Under the pieces are notes generated by a model, which saw nothing but the letters and a program-made list of their open reading frames with translations, was not told the origin of the DNA and did no database searches. This document shows, one piece after another, positions 1-8,800 of a stretch of DNA of 15,092 nt. Position numbers and translations under genes: made by a program. Numbering within the stretch: the stretch's first letter is position 1; the number at the start of each line of letters is the position of its first letter. Source of the stretch: Planctomycetota bacterium (GTDB lineage Bacteria > Planctomycetota > Planctomycetia > Pirellulales > Lacipirellulaceae); assembly GCA_024278035.1 (NCBI GenBank), contig JAJRUA010000463.1, forward strand, positions 1 through 15,092. The letters run 5' to 3'.

Positions 1-1
1 G

Positions 2-1336
2 CTCCCTCTCAAGCGGGTTGCTTCGCTCAAACGCTGGGGCCGAACGGTTCGGCTGAGCGTTAAGAGCCTGCTGCTCCATCCGATGCAATCGGGGCTCACC
101 GTGCTGGGAATCCTTATCGGCGTGATGAGCGTTGTTTGGCTTCTCGCGATTGGCGAAGGAATTGGCCGGGCCTCGCAAGAGCAGATTGCGGCCCTCGGTG
201 CAAAGAACATCATTGTTCGGACCATCAAGCCAACGAGCGACAAGTTCAGCGGCGGCGGCTATGGCGTTACACGAGAAGACTATCTTCGGCTCGTCTCAAC
301 GATTCCGACGCTCGACAGTGCGGTGCCGATCCGAGAATTGGCTTGCGAGTTTCGTAAAAAACGACGCCTGATTGAAGGACGGCTTGTCGGCTGTACACCG
401 GAATACACCTCCGTTGCCCGCCTTAAGATCGAATCAGGAAGATTCCTTGTCGATACCGACGGGGCCCATGAACTCAACCATTGTGTCCTCTCGGCGGGCG
501 TTGCCGACAAATTGTTTCCGATAAAAGAGCCCCTCGGCAGCCTCGTTCACTTGGGGCATGAGTTTTACACCGTTGTCGGAATTACCGAGCCACGCAATGC
601 CTCGGCGGGCATTGGCGGTTCGTTGGCTGCCGAAGACTATTCGCGTGATGTGTACATTCCTATTCGTACCATGTGGCGACGCTTAGGAGACCAGATCATC
701 TTGGTCGAACCGGGGCAATTCCGCCGTGATGTAATTGAAGTTTCTCAAGTAACGCTTCACGTTCGCCATCAAGAAGACGTAATCCGAACAGCCGATTTGG
801 TGCGCAACACGATAGCTCGGCATCACACACTCGACGACTATGCGGTTACCGTTCCTATGGAACTGCTGGAGCAGGCGAACACGACGCGGCTGATGTTTAT
901 CTTGTTGCTCGGGCTGATCGCTGCGATTTCTCTCGTCGTGGGAGGTATCGGCATTATGAACATCATGCTGGCGACGGTCACCGAGCGGACGCGAGAGATT
1001 GGCGTCCGACGAGCCTTGGGAGCCAAGCGGCGTGATATCGTCGGCCAGTTTCTCACGGAAAGCATTGTCCTGTCGGTTGTTGGAGGAGCGATGGGCGTCT
1101 TTGGCGGGCTCTTTTGCCGCCCAATTGCCCTGGCCGTCCGGGCGCAGCTTGAGGTATCTTTCCCGAAGCAAATGGAGGCTCTTCCGGATTTAATACGAAA
1201 CTTTGAGCCCCAGTTGGTCCCTTGGTCGATTCCTTTGGCGCTAGGAATCTCCATAGCCGTTGGTGTGTTGTTTGGGGTCTATCCGGCAATTCGAGCAGCT
1301 CGACTCGATCCGATCGAAGCCTTACGACACGATTAG
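2..1336 (+). CDS. ABC transporter permease, MacB/FtsX type (5' end outside window)
   Basis: Inner-membrane permease subunit of a MacB-like ABC transporter. These work with a separate ATPase, and often a periplasmic adaptor, to move substrates such as lipoproteins, peptides or drugs out of the inner membrane or periplasm; the substrate here cannot be told. The frame is open to the left edge with no stop, and the residues before the first ATG (position 83) still look like the family's N-terminal cytoplasmic stretch, so the real start is probably upstream. Numbering from that Met: TM1 about 5-24, a periplasmic MacB-type core domain about 30-260, then three C-terminal TM helices about 270-295, 326-345 and 380-402. 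The FtsX-domain signature TERTREIGVRRALGA follows TM2 (300-314), and the usual ending PAIRAARLDPIEALR is present (401-415). The ATPase gene would be expected just upstream, outside the window. Family assignment is secure. Confidence 0.93.
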   Translation, partial: LPLKRVASLKRWGRTVRLSVKSLLLHPMQSGLTVLGILIGVMSVVWLLAIGEGIGRASQEQIAALGAKNIIVRTIKPTSDKFSGGGYGVTREDYLRLVSTIPTLDSAVPIRELACEFRKKRRLIEGRLVGCTPEYTSVARLKIESGRFLVDTDGAHELNHCVLSAGVADKLFPIKEPLGSLVHLGHEFYTVVGITEPRNASAGIGGSLAAEDYSRDVYIPIRTMWRRLGDQIILVEPGQFRRDVIEVSQVTLHVRHQEDVIRTADLVRNTIARHHTLDDYAVTVPMELLEQANTTRLMFILLLGLIAAISLVVGGIGIMNIMLATVTERTREIGVRRALGAKRRDIVGQFLTESIVLSVVGGAMGVFGGLFCRPIALAVRAQLEVSFPKQMEALPDLIRNFEPQLVPWSIPLALGISIAVGVLFGVYPAIRAARLDPIEALRHD

Positions 1337-1458
1337 AGAAAACTACCTTAAATTTGGGCGATTTTAGGTAGCGATCCCTAGGCGAGCGGCGTCGCTCATG
1401 GAATACTGTAGATTCTATCCTATTATCTTTCCCTCACTTATTAAGCGACAACTACGTA
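1337..1458. other. Intergenic gap with two small hairpins
   Basis: The gap between the permease and the isomerase gene holds two short dyads. CTACCT (1343-1348) pairs with AGGTAG (1366-1371). GAGCG (1384-1388) pairs with CGCTC (1393-1397) around a 4-base loop. Neither is followed by a T-run, so neither is a convincing intrinsic terminator. A TATTAT box at 1421-1426 could be a -10 element, but I see no matching -35. Confidence 0.25.
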
Positions 1459-2325
1459 ATGCCTTCCCGCCCGCTTGGCGTCTTTGCCAGTCTTGATGCC
1501 GGTCTCGGTTTGCCTCTCGAAACGGTCCGTGAACTGGATGTCGAGACGATCCAGCTCCACACCCCGCACGGACCAAGCCGAACCGAGGAGAATGCTGCCC
1601 GGTTCCGTGAGCAATTGGTAGAGCTAGGCGTTCGATTATCCGTCGTCTTTGCCGGTTTTGATGGGGAAAGCTACGCGGACATTCCGGCGACACAAAAAAC
1701 CTGTGGCCTTGTCCCGCCTGAGACTCGCTCGGAACGATTGACGGAACTCAAAGAGATTGCTGACTTCGCGCGTCTCCTTTCGAGCGAAGCGACCCGCTGT
1801 GGCGAGGGCCCGATACCCATTGGATTGCATCTTGGTTTTGTCCCTCACGATTCGGCTGACGCACGTTTCGCGGACGCTGTCGCCGCCACACAAGAAATCT
1901 GCGATCATTGCTTGCCGTACGATCAAGCGATTCACCTTGAAACGGGTCAAGAACCGGCGGAAGAACTGCTCACCTTCCTTGGGAAGGTGAGCCGGCCCAA
2001 TCTTTTCATCAATTTCGATCCAGCAAATATGGTCCTTTACGGCTGCGGTGAGCCGATCGAAGCGCTGCGTCAAGTTGGAAAGTACGTCCGCAGCGTTCAT
2101 TGCAAAGATGCCAAATGGAGTGACGAGCCGGGCGTGACTTGGGGCGAAGAGGTTCCGCTTGGTGAAGGTGCCGTCGATTTCCAGGAATTCCTCTCGGTGC
2201 TTGATGAAATTGGCTACAGCGGTCCGCTGACCATCGAACGTGAAATCCCCGACGAGCCTGAGCGGCAAAAGAAAGAAGTCGCCGCCGGCCTCGAACTCTT
2301 GCGGTCGCTTCAGAAAGAAGGATGA
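1459..2325 (+). CDS. Sugar phosphate isomerase/epimerase-like protein (xylose-isomerase-like TIM barrel)
   Basis: Predicted cytosolic (beta/alpha)8-barrel protein of the AP-endonuclease-2/xylose-isomerase-like superfamily (COG1082), whose members isomerise or epimerise sugars and inositol derivatives using a divalent metal. The 288-residue length is normal. The expected metal-ligand positions sit at the ends of strands: E161 in HLETGQE, D187 in NFDPANM, H214 in VHCKDAKW and E260 in TIEREI. H124 in GLHLGF and the loop PLGEGAVDF (233-241) are also family-typical. The start is the ATG at 1459; no good Shine-Dalgarno sequence is visible, which is common in planctomycetes. There is no signal peptide. 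The next gene begins 53 bases downstream on the same strand and encodes a Gfo/Idh/MocA oxidoreductase, a pairing often seen in inositol or keto-sugar pathways. The substrate is not predictable from sequence alone. Confidence 0.88.
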   Translation: MPSRPLGVFASLDAGLGLPLETVRELDVETIQLHTPHGPSRTEENAARFREQLVELGVRLSVVFAGFDGESYADIPATQKTCGLVPPETRSERLTELKEIADFARLLSSEATRCGEGPIPIGLHLGFVPHDSADARFADAVAATQEICDHCLPYDQAIHLETGQEPAEELLTFLGKVSRPNLFINFDPANMVLYGCGEPIEALRQVGKYVRSVHCKDAKWSDEPGVTWGEEVPLGEGAVDFQEFLSVLDEIGYSGPLTIEREIPDEPERQKKEVAAGLELLRSLQKEG

Positions 2326-2378
2326 ATCGCTCGATCGGTTTTTTAATCCCCCCTGTTCTTTTACCTTACAGTTAACAG

Positions 2379-3434
2379 ATGCTCCGTGTCGGTATTGTTG
2401 GCATTGGTTTTATGGGCCTGGTTCACTACCTGTCCTACGAAAAAACACGTGGCGTGAAAGTGGCCGCCATTTGTGAAAAGGACCCCAAAAAACTAGCCGG
2501 GGATTGGCGAGGAATCAAAGGCAACTTTGGCCCGCCCGGCAAGAAGATGGACCTTGCGGGCGTTGCGGGCTATCAGGACCTAGACGACCTGCTTGCCGAC
2601 GACAGTATCGATTTGATCGACGTAACCCTTCCACCTGCTTTGCACGCAGATGTTGTGGTCAAGTCCCTCAAAGCGGGAAAACATGTTTTCTGTGAAAAGC
2701 CAATGGCGATGACGCTTGCTGACTGCGATCGAATGCGGCGAGCTGCCGAGAAGGCGGACCGACAATTATTGATCGCTCACGTCCTTCCTTATTTTCCCGA
2801 ATACGCTTGGGCGCTGAAGGAGGTTCGCAGTGGAAAGCATGGGCGTTTGCTCGGCGGCTCTTTCAAGCGGGTGATTTCTGATCCAGCGTGGCTCACTCGC
2901 TTTTGGTCCGGCAGCGCGGTTGGCGGTCCGCTCTTAGACCTGCACGTTCACGACGCCCATTTCATCCGTCTTATGTTTGGCAAGCCGACAGCACTCTACA
3001 GCAGCGGACGTAGCCGTGCTGATATGGATGGGGGAGAGCTTCCCGAGTTTTGGAATACGCAATTTGAGTTTGAGGCTGGCGAATCGGTCCTCGCTACGAG
3101 TGGCACAATTCGCCAACAAGGGCGACCCTTTCAACACGCCTTTGAGATTCACCTTGAAAAGGCAACGCTCTTTTTTGATTTTGCTGTTATCGGGGAGGAG
3201 GGAGTGAGCCTCTGTCCGCCTACGATCATCAGCTCAAACGGCAAGGTCAAGCAAGTTAAGCTCAAGGGCGGGGACCCCATGGATGGCTTTGCAGCCGAAG
3301 TCAAGGAAGTCGTTCGTTGCGTTAAGAACGATGTCCCATCCGACATCCTGAATGCCGAATTGGCACGCGATGCAATCCAGCTTTGCCACCAACAGGCCAA
3401 GAGCCTGAAAAGCGGAAGAAAAGTTAAAATTTGA
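2379..3434 (+). CDS. Gfo/Idh/MocA family NAD(P)-dependent oxidoreductase
   Basis: Predicted cytosolic dehydrogenase that oxidises or reduces a sugar or inositol-type hydroxyl with NAD(P). The N-terminal Rossmann fold starts at residue 2 with the dinucleotide-binding motif GIVGIGFMG (G8, G10, G13). The conserved EKP motif is at 106-108 (HVFCEKPMA), with K107 the expected catalytic lysine. The C-terminal alpha/beta domain carries the family segment GGPLLDLHVHDAHFIRLMFG (182-201), with D187 and H191 at the usual active-site positions. The length of 351 residues is typical. No Tat or Sec signal is present, unlike many planctomycete paralogues that are exported. The start at 2379 places the Rossmann strand directly at the N-terminus; the Shine-Dalgarno sequence is weak or absent. 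It probably acts on a product or substrate of the adjacent TIM-barrel isomerase, but that link is inference from position. Confidence 0.92.
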   Translation: MLRVGIVGIGFMGLVHYLSYEKTRGVKVAAICEKDPKKLAGDWRGIKGNFGPPGKKMDLAGVAGYQDLDDLLADDSIDLIDVTLPPALHADVVVKSLKAGKHVFCEKPMAMTLADCDRMRRAAEKADRQLLIAHVLPYFPEYAWALKEVRSGKHGRLLGGSFKRVISDPAWLTRFWSGSAVGGPLLDLHVHDAHFIRLMFGKPTALYSSGRSRADMDGGELPEFWNTQFEFEAGESVLATSGTIRQQGRPFQHAFEIHLEKATLFFDFAVIGEEGVSLCPPTIISSNGKVKQVKLKGGDPMDGFAAEVKEVVRCVKNDVPSDILNAELARDAIQLCHQQAKSLKSGRKVKI

Positions 3435-3566
3435 CGAATCAGCTTCGCGATCGCGCTAAAACGATAAAGTAATTCACCCTTGGCGAGGTGACGATTGCTT
3501 GGTCTCGAACTACAATCGACTTCACATAAAACCACCTACGCTCCCTCCAGCATCCTTCCAATTCCA

Positions 3567-5558
3567 ATGACGACCAACGTCAACCAAAACCCGTCTGTCC
3601 AATCTGGTGCAAACATGACTGGCTTGCATTCTGATATCGAACGCATTCCCTGCCATGTGTTTCAGCACGCTGCTAGCGCTAGTGCTTACGTCGCTCAGCA
3701 AATTGGCGACTTGATCCGCCAGCGAGCTGCTGAGGGAAAGCCGTGCGTTCTTGGCCTCGCGACGGGCAGCACACCGACCACCGTCTACGAAGAGCTGGTT
3801 CGTCTTCATAAAGAAGAAGGACTTAGCTTTGCCGGTGTTACGACGTTCAATTTGGACGAATACTACCCAATCGAGCCGGGAGAATTACAGAGTTACGTCC
3901 GGTTTATGAACGAGCACCTCTTCAACCACGTTGACATCGATCAGGCCAATATCCATATCCCGGATGGTACGATCTCCGAGGAAAAGGTTCTTGAACATTG
4001 CTTAGAGTACGAGCAGCGCATTCGCGACGCTGGGGGCATTGATATCCAAGTTCTTGGCATCGGTCGCACCGGGCATATCGGCTTTAACGAGCCGGGCTCC
4101 AGCCGCGAATGCCGAACTCGCATGATTACGCTTGATACGAAGACACGTCGAGATGCGGCGAGTGACTTCTTCGGTGAACAGTACGTTCCCCGCCGGGCGA
4201 TCACGATGGGGGTTGGCACGATCCTTGAAGCCCGCCAGATCTACATGCTTGCCTTCGGTGAGGGCAAAGCGTCGATTGTTGCTGAGGCGGTTGAAGGAAA
4301 GGTCACGCCCAGCGTCTCCGCGAGCTTCTTGCAAGACCATGTCAATTCTAAAGTTATCCTCGATGAGGCTGCTGCCGATCAGCTCATCCGTTTCCAATCG
4401 CCCTGGTTGCTTGGCCCGCTGAGCAATGAGTTCACTTGGAACGACGCTCTGATTCGCAAAGCGGTAATTTGGCTTGCGACGCGGCTTGATAAGGCAATCC
4501 TCAAGCTCACCGAAGAAGACTACAACGAAGAGGGGCTGCAAGAACTGCTTGCCAGCCGGGGGCGTGCCTACGATATCAATCTTCAGGTCTTCCGCCAGTT
4601 GCAGGCGACCATCACCGGTTGGCCCGGCGGCAAGCCTAAGCACGCCCGTCAGCCCGGTGACCGACCGCAAAGGCACGAAGAGGTTTTTCCCAAACGGGTT
4701 CTCTGCTTCTCTCCCCACCCGGATGACGATGTGATCTCGATGGGGGGCACACTCATACGCCTCTGCGACCAAGGGCATGAAGCTTACATCGCCTACCAAA
4801 CCTCAGGCAACATTGCTGTGTTTGATGACGATGCGGTCCGTTTCAGCGAGTTTATCTCAGAGTTCAATCGCGCTTTCGGCATCGATCCGAAGAAGACAGA
4901 TGAGCTGGAACAACACGTCGATCAGTTTGTCCGACGCAAAGAGCAAGGGCAGGTGGATAGCCCCGAAGTGCAGTTGATTAAGGGAATGATCCGACGCGGC
5001 GAAGCCCGCGCCGGGGCCCGTGTTGCGGGTGTCCCGAACGAGCGCTGTGTCTTCATGGACATGCCCTTCTACCAAACGGGCAGCGTTCGTAAGAATCCGC
5101 TGGGCAAAGAGGATGTCCAAATCACCGTTGATTTACTACGGAAAATCAAACCGCACCAAATCTATGCTGCCGGTGACCTCTCCGACCCGCACGGTACGCA
5201 CCGCACTTGCTTGCGAGCCATCTTGCTCGCTTGCCAAGAGGTGAAAGAAGACGATTGGTACCAGCAGTGCGTTGTCTGGCTCTATCGCGGAGCGTGGCAA
5301 GAGTGGGAGCCGCATCAAATTGAGATGGCCGTCCCGCTTAGCCCGCAAGAGTTACTAAGAAAACGGGCCGCCATTTTCAAGCACGAATCCCAAAAAGATC
5401 GGGCTCTTTTTCCCGGTTCCGATCCGCGCGAATTTTGGCAACGAGCTGAGGATCGCAACCGCGGAACAGCCTCGCTTTACGACCAACTCGGCCTCTCGGA
5501 GTTTGAGGGAATCGAAGGCTTCGTCCGCTGGAAAGGCGAACTCGACGGCGTCGTCTGA
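3567..5558 (+). CDS. Fused glucosamine-6-phosphate deaminase (NagB-like) / PIG-L (LmbE-like) deacetylase
   Basis: Two-domain, 663-residue protein with no signal peptide. The NagB-like part (about 20-280) would convert glucosamine-6-phosphate to fructose-6-phosphate and ammonia. It has the phosphate-loop-like LATGSTP and the NLDEYY motif (D97, matching D72 of E. coli NagB). In the ring-opening motif, written GIGRTGHIGFNEPGSS here, H170 and E175 are kept but the aspartate before GH (D141 in E. coli) is T168. A helical linker (about 290-365) joins it to the PIG-L domain, a zinc-dependent N-deacetylase fold with HPDDD at 384-388 and DPHGTH at 540-545 as likely metal and catalytic residues. Fusions of this layout are known in Bacteroidetes and planctomycetes and are annotated as glucosamine-6-phosphate deaminase. 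I prefer the ATG at 3567; an in-frame TTG at 3495 adds 24 residues that do not look conserved, and another ATG lies at 3615. The actual substrate is unproven. Confidence 0.9.
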   Translation: MTTNVNQNPSVQSGANMTGLHSDIERIPCHVFQHAASASAYVAQQIGDLIRQRAAEGKPCVLGLATGSTPTTVYEELVRLHKEEGLSFAGVTTFNLDEYYPIEPGELQSYVRFMNEHLFNHVDIDQANIHIPDGTISEEKVLEHCLEYEQRIRDAGGIDIQVLGIGRTGHIGFNEPGSSRECRTRMITLDTKTRRDAASDFFGEQYVPRRAITMGVGTILEARQIYMLAFGEGKASIVAEAVEGKVTPSVSASFLQDHVNSKVILDEAAADQLIRFQSPWLLGPLSNEFTWNDALIRKAVIWLATRLDKAILKLTEEDYNEEGLQELLASRGRAYDINLQVFRQLQATITGWPGGKPKHARQPGDRPQRHEEVFPKRVLCFSPHPDDDVISMGGTLIRLCDQGHEAYIAYQTSGNIAVFDDDAVRFSEFISEFNRAFGIDPKKTDELEQHVDQFVRRKEQGQVDSPEVQLIKGMIRRGEARAGARVAGVPNERCVFMDMPFYQTGSVRKNPLGKEDVQITVDLLRKIKPHQIYAAGDLSDPHGTHRTCLRAILLACQEVKEDDWYQQCVVWLYRGAWQEWEPHQIEMAVPLSPQELLRKRAAIFKHESQKDRALFPGSDPREFWQRAEDRNRGTASLYDQLGLSEFEGIEGFVRWKGELDGVV

Positions 5559-5721
5559 AAAAACATGCTATAAGGAACTTGGCAGGTCGCTGCTTCCCGT
5601 TGCTCGCAGAATCAGCGGCGGTAGTCCCCTAACTTGTCGAACAGAATCGGTGCCCACAATACGGGATCCGAAGGAAAATCGGGATGGACTTGCCGCCCCC
5701 CCCCAAAGGCCATCGCTATGA

Positions 5722-5844
5722 AAAGCCGCCTATTCCGCCAATGATTATTTCAAGCAAGGCGCCGTGCGGTTGGTCGTCGGAGATGGCTATTTGCTATTTG
5801 CTCAAGGCAGCTTGCTAGGCCACGCTTCATTTAGCGTGCTGTAA
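5722..5844 (+). pseudogene. Decayed IS3-type transposase OrfA fragment
   Basis: Frame 5722-5844 encodes about 40 residues ending in a stop. It includes FKQGAVRLVVGDGY and, a little later, LLGHASFSVL, which follows the pattern of the helix-turn-helix start of IS3-family OrfA proteins (F-K-x-E-A-V-R-L-V-x-x-x-G-Y ... A-x-x-L-G-V-S-x-x-x-L). There is no usable start in frame (a stop codon precedes it at 5719-5721), one residue appears extra next to a 7-base tandem duplication (GCTATTT twice, 5786-5799), and nothing after the stop continues the homology. It is therefore a short relic. The match is by eye against the family pattern, so confidence is moderate. Confidence 0.4.
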
Positions 5845-5876
5845 ACGCGATCCCCTATCGCTCCCCACGATTTTCG

Positions 5877-5882
5877 AAAGGA
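5877..5882 (+). promoter_or_regulatory. Shine-Dalgarno sequence for the exported protein gene
   Basis: AAAGGA lies six bases upstream of the ATG at 5889. Most genes in this window lack a visible Shine-Dalgarno sequence, so this site supports the chosen start, which also places a signal peptide at the N-terminus. Confidence 0.55.
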
Positions 5883-5888
5883 ACCCGT

Positions 5889-8800
5889 ATGCTTCGGCTA
5901 CTTTCTATTGCTCTCTCGATCTTCTTTCTTGCACCCAGCTTGAGCCATAGTGCAGAAGGCCTTGTTTTTTCATTTGATCAGAATCTTGAGGGCTGGCAAG
6001 TTTATGGTGAGGGCAAGGGGGCCCATGCCACGGGCATGGGCCATCAAGCCCCCGGGTCTTTGTTTATTGAGGCTGGCAGCAGGACGCACGTAACGGCCTT
6101 TAACACTTTCAAAAACCTTGCGCCTGGGCGCTACCTTGTGGAAGGATGGGTCCGTGGCCGAGAGATTCTTGCGGGAGAATGGAACCAGTCGGTCTGGATA
6201 TTTTACGATGCCGGCAAGGGGCACAAGACTGTGGTTAAGGACCTCAAAGGCTCTTTTGAATGGAGCCGCCTTCGCTTTACGGTGGATGTCGAGGCCTCGT
6301 CCTTCACTCTCTGGATTCGCCTTAAGGCAGCGGGGAGTTTTTGGATCGATGACCTCACGCTCACCCCTACGACAGGGAGGGCAATCGCCTACGACTTCAC
6401 CAAATCAAAGACCCCTTTCCCTACTGCTAACTCGGTTGGCGAGGGAATTCGCTGCCCAAAGTGCTACCGCTGGGCAGATGCCAAGACAAGCCATTGCCCG
6501 TTTTGCGGTACGGAATTGCACTCACAGTCGAAAAAAGTCTCTAAAAAATCAGCTTCACCGCCGGTTCGGATGCTGATGAACTTTGAGAAGAGGGACCAAG
6601 CGATTGAGAATCAACGCCACTCCCTTCGTTCCTTCAACAAGAGAAATGCCACGTCGGGCAAGCGATCAGCGATTATCAAGTACGCGACTTACAACTACTT
6701 GCAAATGAAGAACCCTTATCTTTCCGATTGGTCAGGCTACGACTACCTTGCGATAGATGTTTTCAATCCTCTCGACAAGCATGTCCGCTTCGATATGACC
6801 ATCAAGGACACTATCGGAGGGGGATATTGGAATCAACTCAACCATAACGAGAGGATCGCCCCTGGATGGAATCGGCTGAAAATTCATATCAACCGTTTTG
6901 TTGGAGAGCGGGGATCGGTACGGATTCAGCGGTACCTCAATACTCGGAAACTCATCGCTTTTTGGTTCGGTGTGGGCCTAGAACAGGAAGAGGCGTACAA
7001 GGAAAAATTTCTCGTTGATAATATCCGCTTACTCAAATCGCCCCCTTCGCCCGCCTCCTTCGATGGGCTTAGGATTTTCGATTTTGTTAAAGAAGATTTT
7101 CGGGCCCAAGAGGGGTTTACAGCCATCCTTGACCGCCACAGGTATGATGATCAGGTCGGCTTTGGTCTGACTCAGGCAGACGTCTGGCAGTCGCATGATT
7201 CGCTCTACGCCGACAACCTCAACCGCGATGGCATTTTTCTCAATCGTGGTGGTTTCGCGATCGACCTTCCCAACGGGCCGTACGAAGTTCGCCTGAATAT
7301 CAACCATCTTGGTCTGTGGAACAAACACTTCTGGGCACATCGAAAAGTCATGATCGAAGGCAAGGAGGTCTTCTCTGAATCTCGCAAGAGAGGCCTGCGA
7401 GATTACGTCCGAGACTTCACGCGGTTCCAAGAGATCGAGCCGGGTCCAGAAGACGATGCCTATTCACTTTATCTCGACAAGGTTTTTGCTCCGATTCTTC
7501 GAGAAGTACAGGTCAGTGATGGTCAACTGAACATTGAGGTCGAAGGCGACCGCTCGGGGATCTGCCTTAATTGGCTAGCGGTCTATCCCTCTGAAAGGAA
7601 GGCTGAAGCAGAGGCTTTTTTTCAGCAGCTCAAATTGCTTCAGAAGGAACAGTTTGACAGTAGGCTTCGAAAGCTTGAGCCTGCTGGCGATGATCCAAAG
7701 GATTTTGCCACTAAGCAGCAGATGAAGACCGGCTTTTACTCCGCTCTCATCGCTGGGGATACCTTCGTACGCCACAATCAATTCAGCCAACCCGTGGCGG
7801 AGACCATCGAACTCTCCGGCGGTCGCCTCCAGCGTCCGGCCCAGACTCTGCTTGTCCGCAGCCTCGGTCAAGGGGGCCTTCTCTCTGTGAGGACGGAGGA
7901 CTTAACCTCGGACACCGGAGAAAAAATTGTGGTCACCCCCCAGACCGTACGATACACCGTCAACCAATATCAGTGCCATACCTTCAACAATGAAACTTAT
8001 GAATTGGCTCCACGTTTTTACCGCGATTTCCCCCCGGCGGGAATCTCTCTCCCGAACGATACGAGCAAGATGCTCCGCTATCAGGTGAAAATCGGACGAG
8101 CAACCAAGCCCGGCTTCTACACCGGCAAGCTTGCGATGAAGTTCAGGGATACGATCGTTACCTATCCGATTAGACTCACGGTCTACCCCTTTACTTTGCC
8201 TCCAGCCGACATTGCGGTAGGCTTCTTCGGTCTCAACCCGTTCCACCTTGACTATGTAAAAACCCCAGGGCTTGATACTTTCAACTGGAGGGTCAACCGG
8301 AAGGTCCTCAAGTCACTTAGCGAGCGAGGTTTCACCACCTGGTCCTCTCTTCCGGAGGCCAAACTCGTTAAAAAAGGTCGCTCGGTCGTTATCGAATCTC
8401 CTCATCTCGATCAGTTGATGGCCGCGGCCCGCCGCCTTGGATTTAAGAAAGTCTTTACTTACGGCGGTGGATTTGACGTGGTCCGAACGGAAGCGACAGG
8501 CCAAATTTCGGGCATGCCGGCGGAAGAGTTCTGTCGCGCCGCAGGTGACGCAATCAATGAAAAAATCGCGTCTTCATGGCTTCCGATCGTCTACAACTAC
8601 AGTGACGAGGCCTCCGGCTATTCTCAAAAGGTCGAACGAGACCTCCTGCGTGCCGAGGTCCTCAAAAAGTACTATCCGCTCCTTGAACGTGGAGGTTTTA
8701 GCCATCCGATCCGCAAGGGAGAGCATGGCTACGATCTCAACCAGACCTTTACTGTCGGGTCGTATTCAAGCATGACCCGCGAGGCGGCGGACGCCATTAC

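Larger units (their letters stand above)
5559..5888. other. Non-coding stretch of 330 bases upstream of the exported protein gene
   Basis: No intact gene is seen. The second half holds a decayed transposase OrfA (listed separately). Before it there is a run of nine C (5696-5704). On the - strand, the frame ending at 5612-5614 reads DPVLWAPILFDKLGDYRR before its stop, which looks protein-like but which I cannot assign; it may be another gene relic. A likely Shine-Dalgarno sequence AAAGGA (5877-5882) sits six bases before the next start codon. I see no clear promoter or terminator. Confidence 0.4.

Noticed and set aside
1636..2268. - strand open frame of 210 residues opposite the TIM-barrel isomerase gene
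   Set aside because: It is a shadow of a conserved gene; no start signal or recognisable domain.
3495..3566. TTG start extending the NagB/PIG-L protein by 24 residues
   Set aside because: The extra residues show no domain pattern, and a standard ATG at 3567 leaves the full NagB domain intact.
4002..4799. Long - strand open frame (265 residues) opposite the NagB/PIG-L gene
   Set aside because: It is antisense to a clear enzyme gene with conserved motifs, and its residues resemble no family.
5684..5815. Short + strand frame (about 43 residues) starting at an ATG after a purine-rich stretch
   Set aside because: It runs through a C9 tract and overlaps the transposase relic in another frame; composition is Pro-rich and matches nothing.
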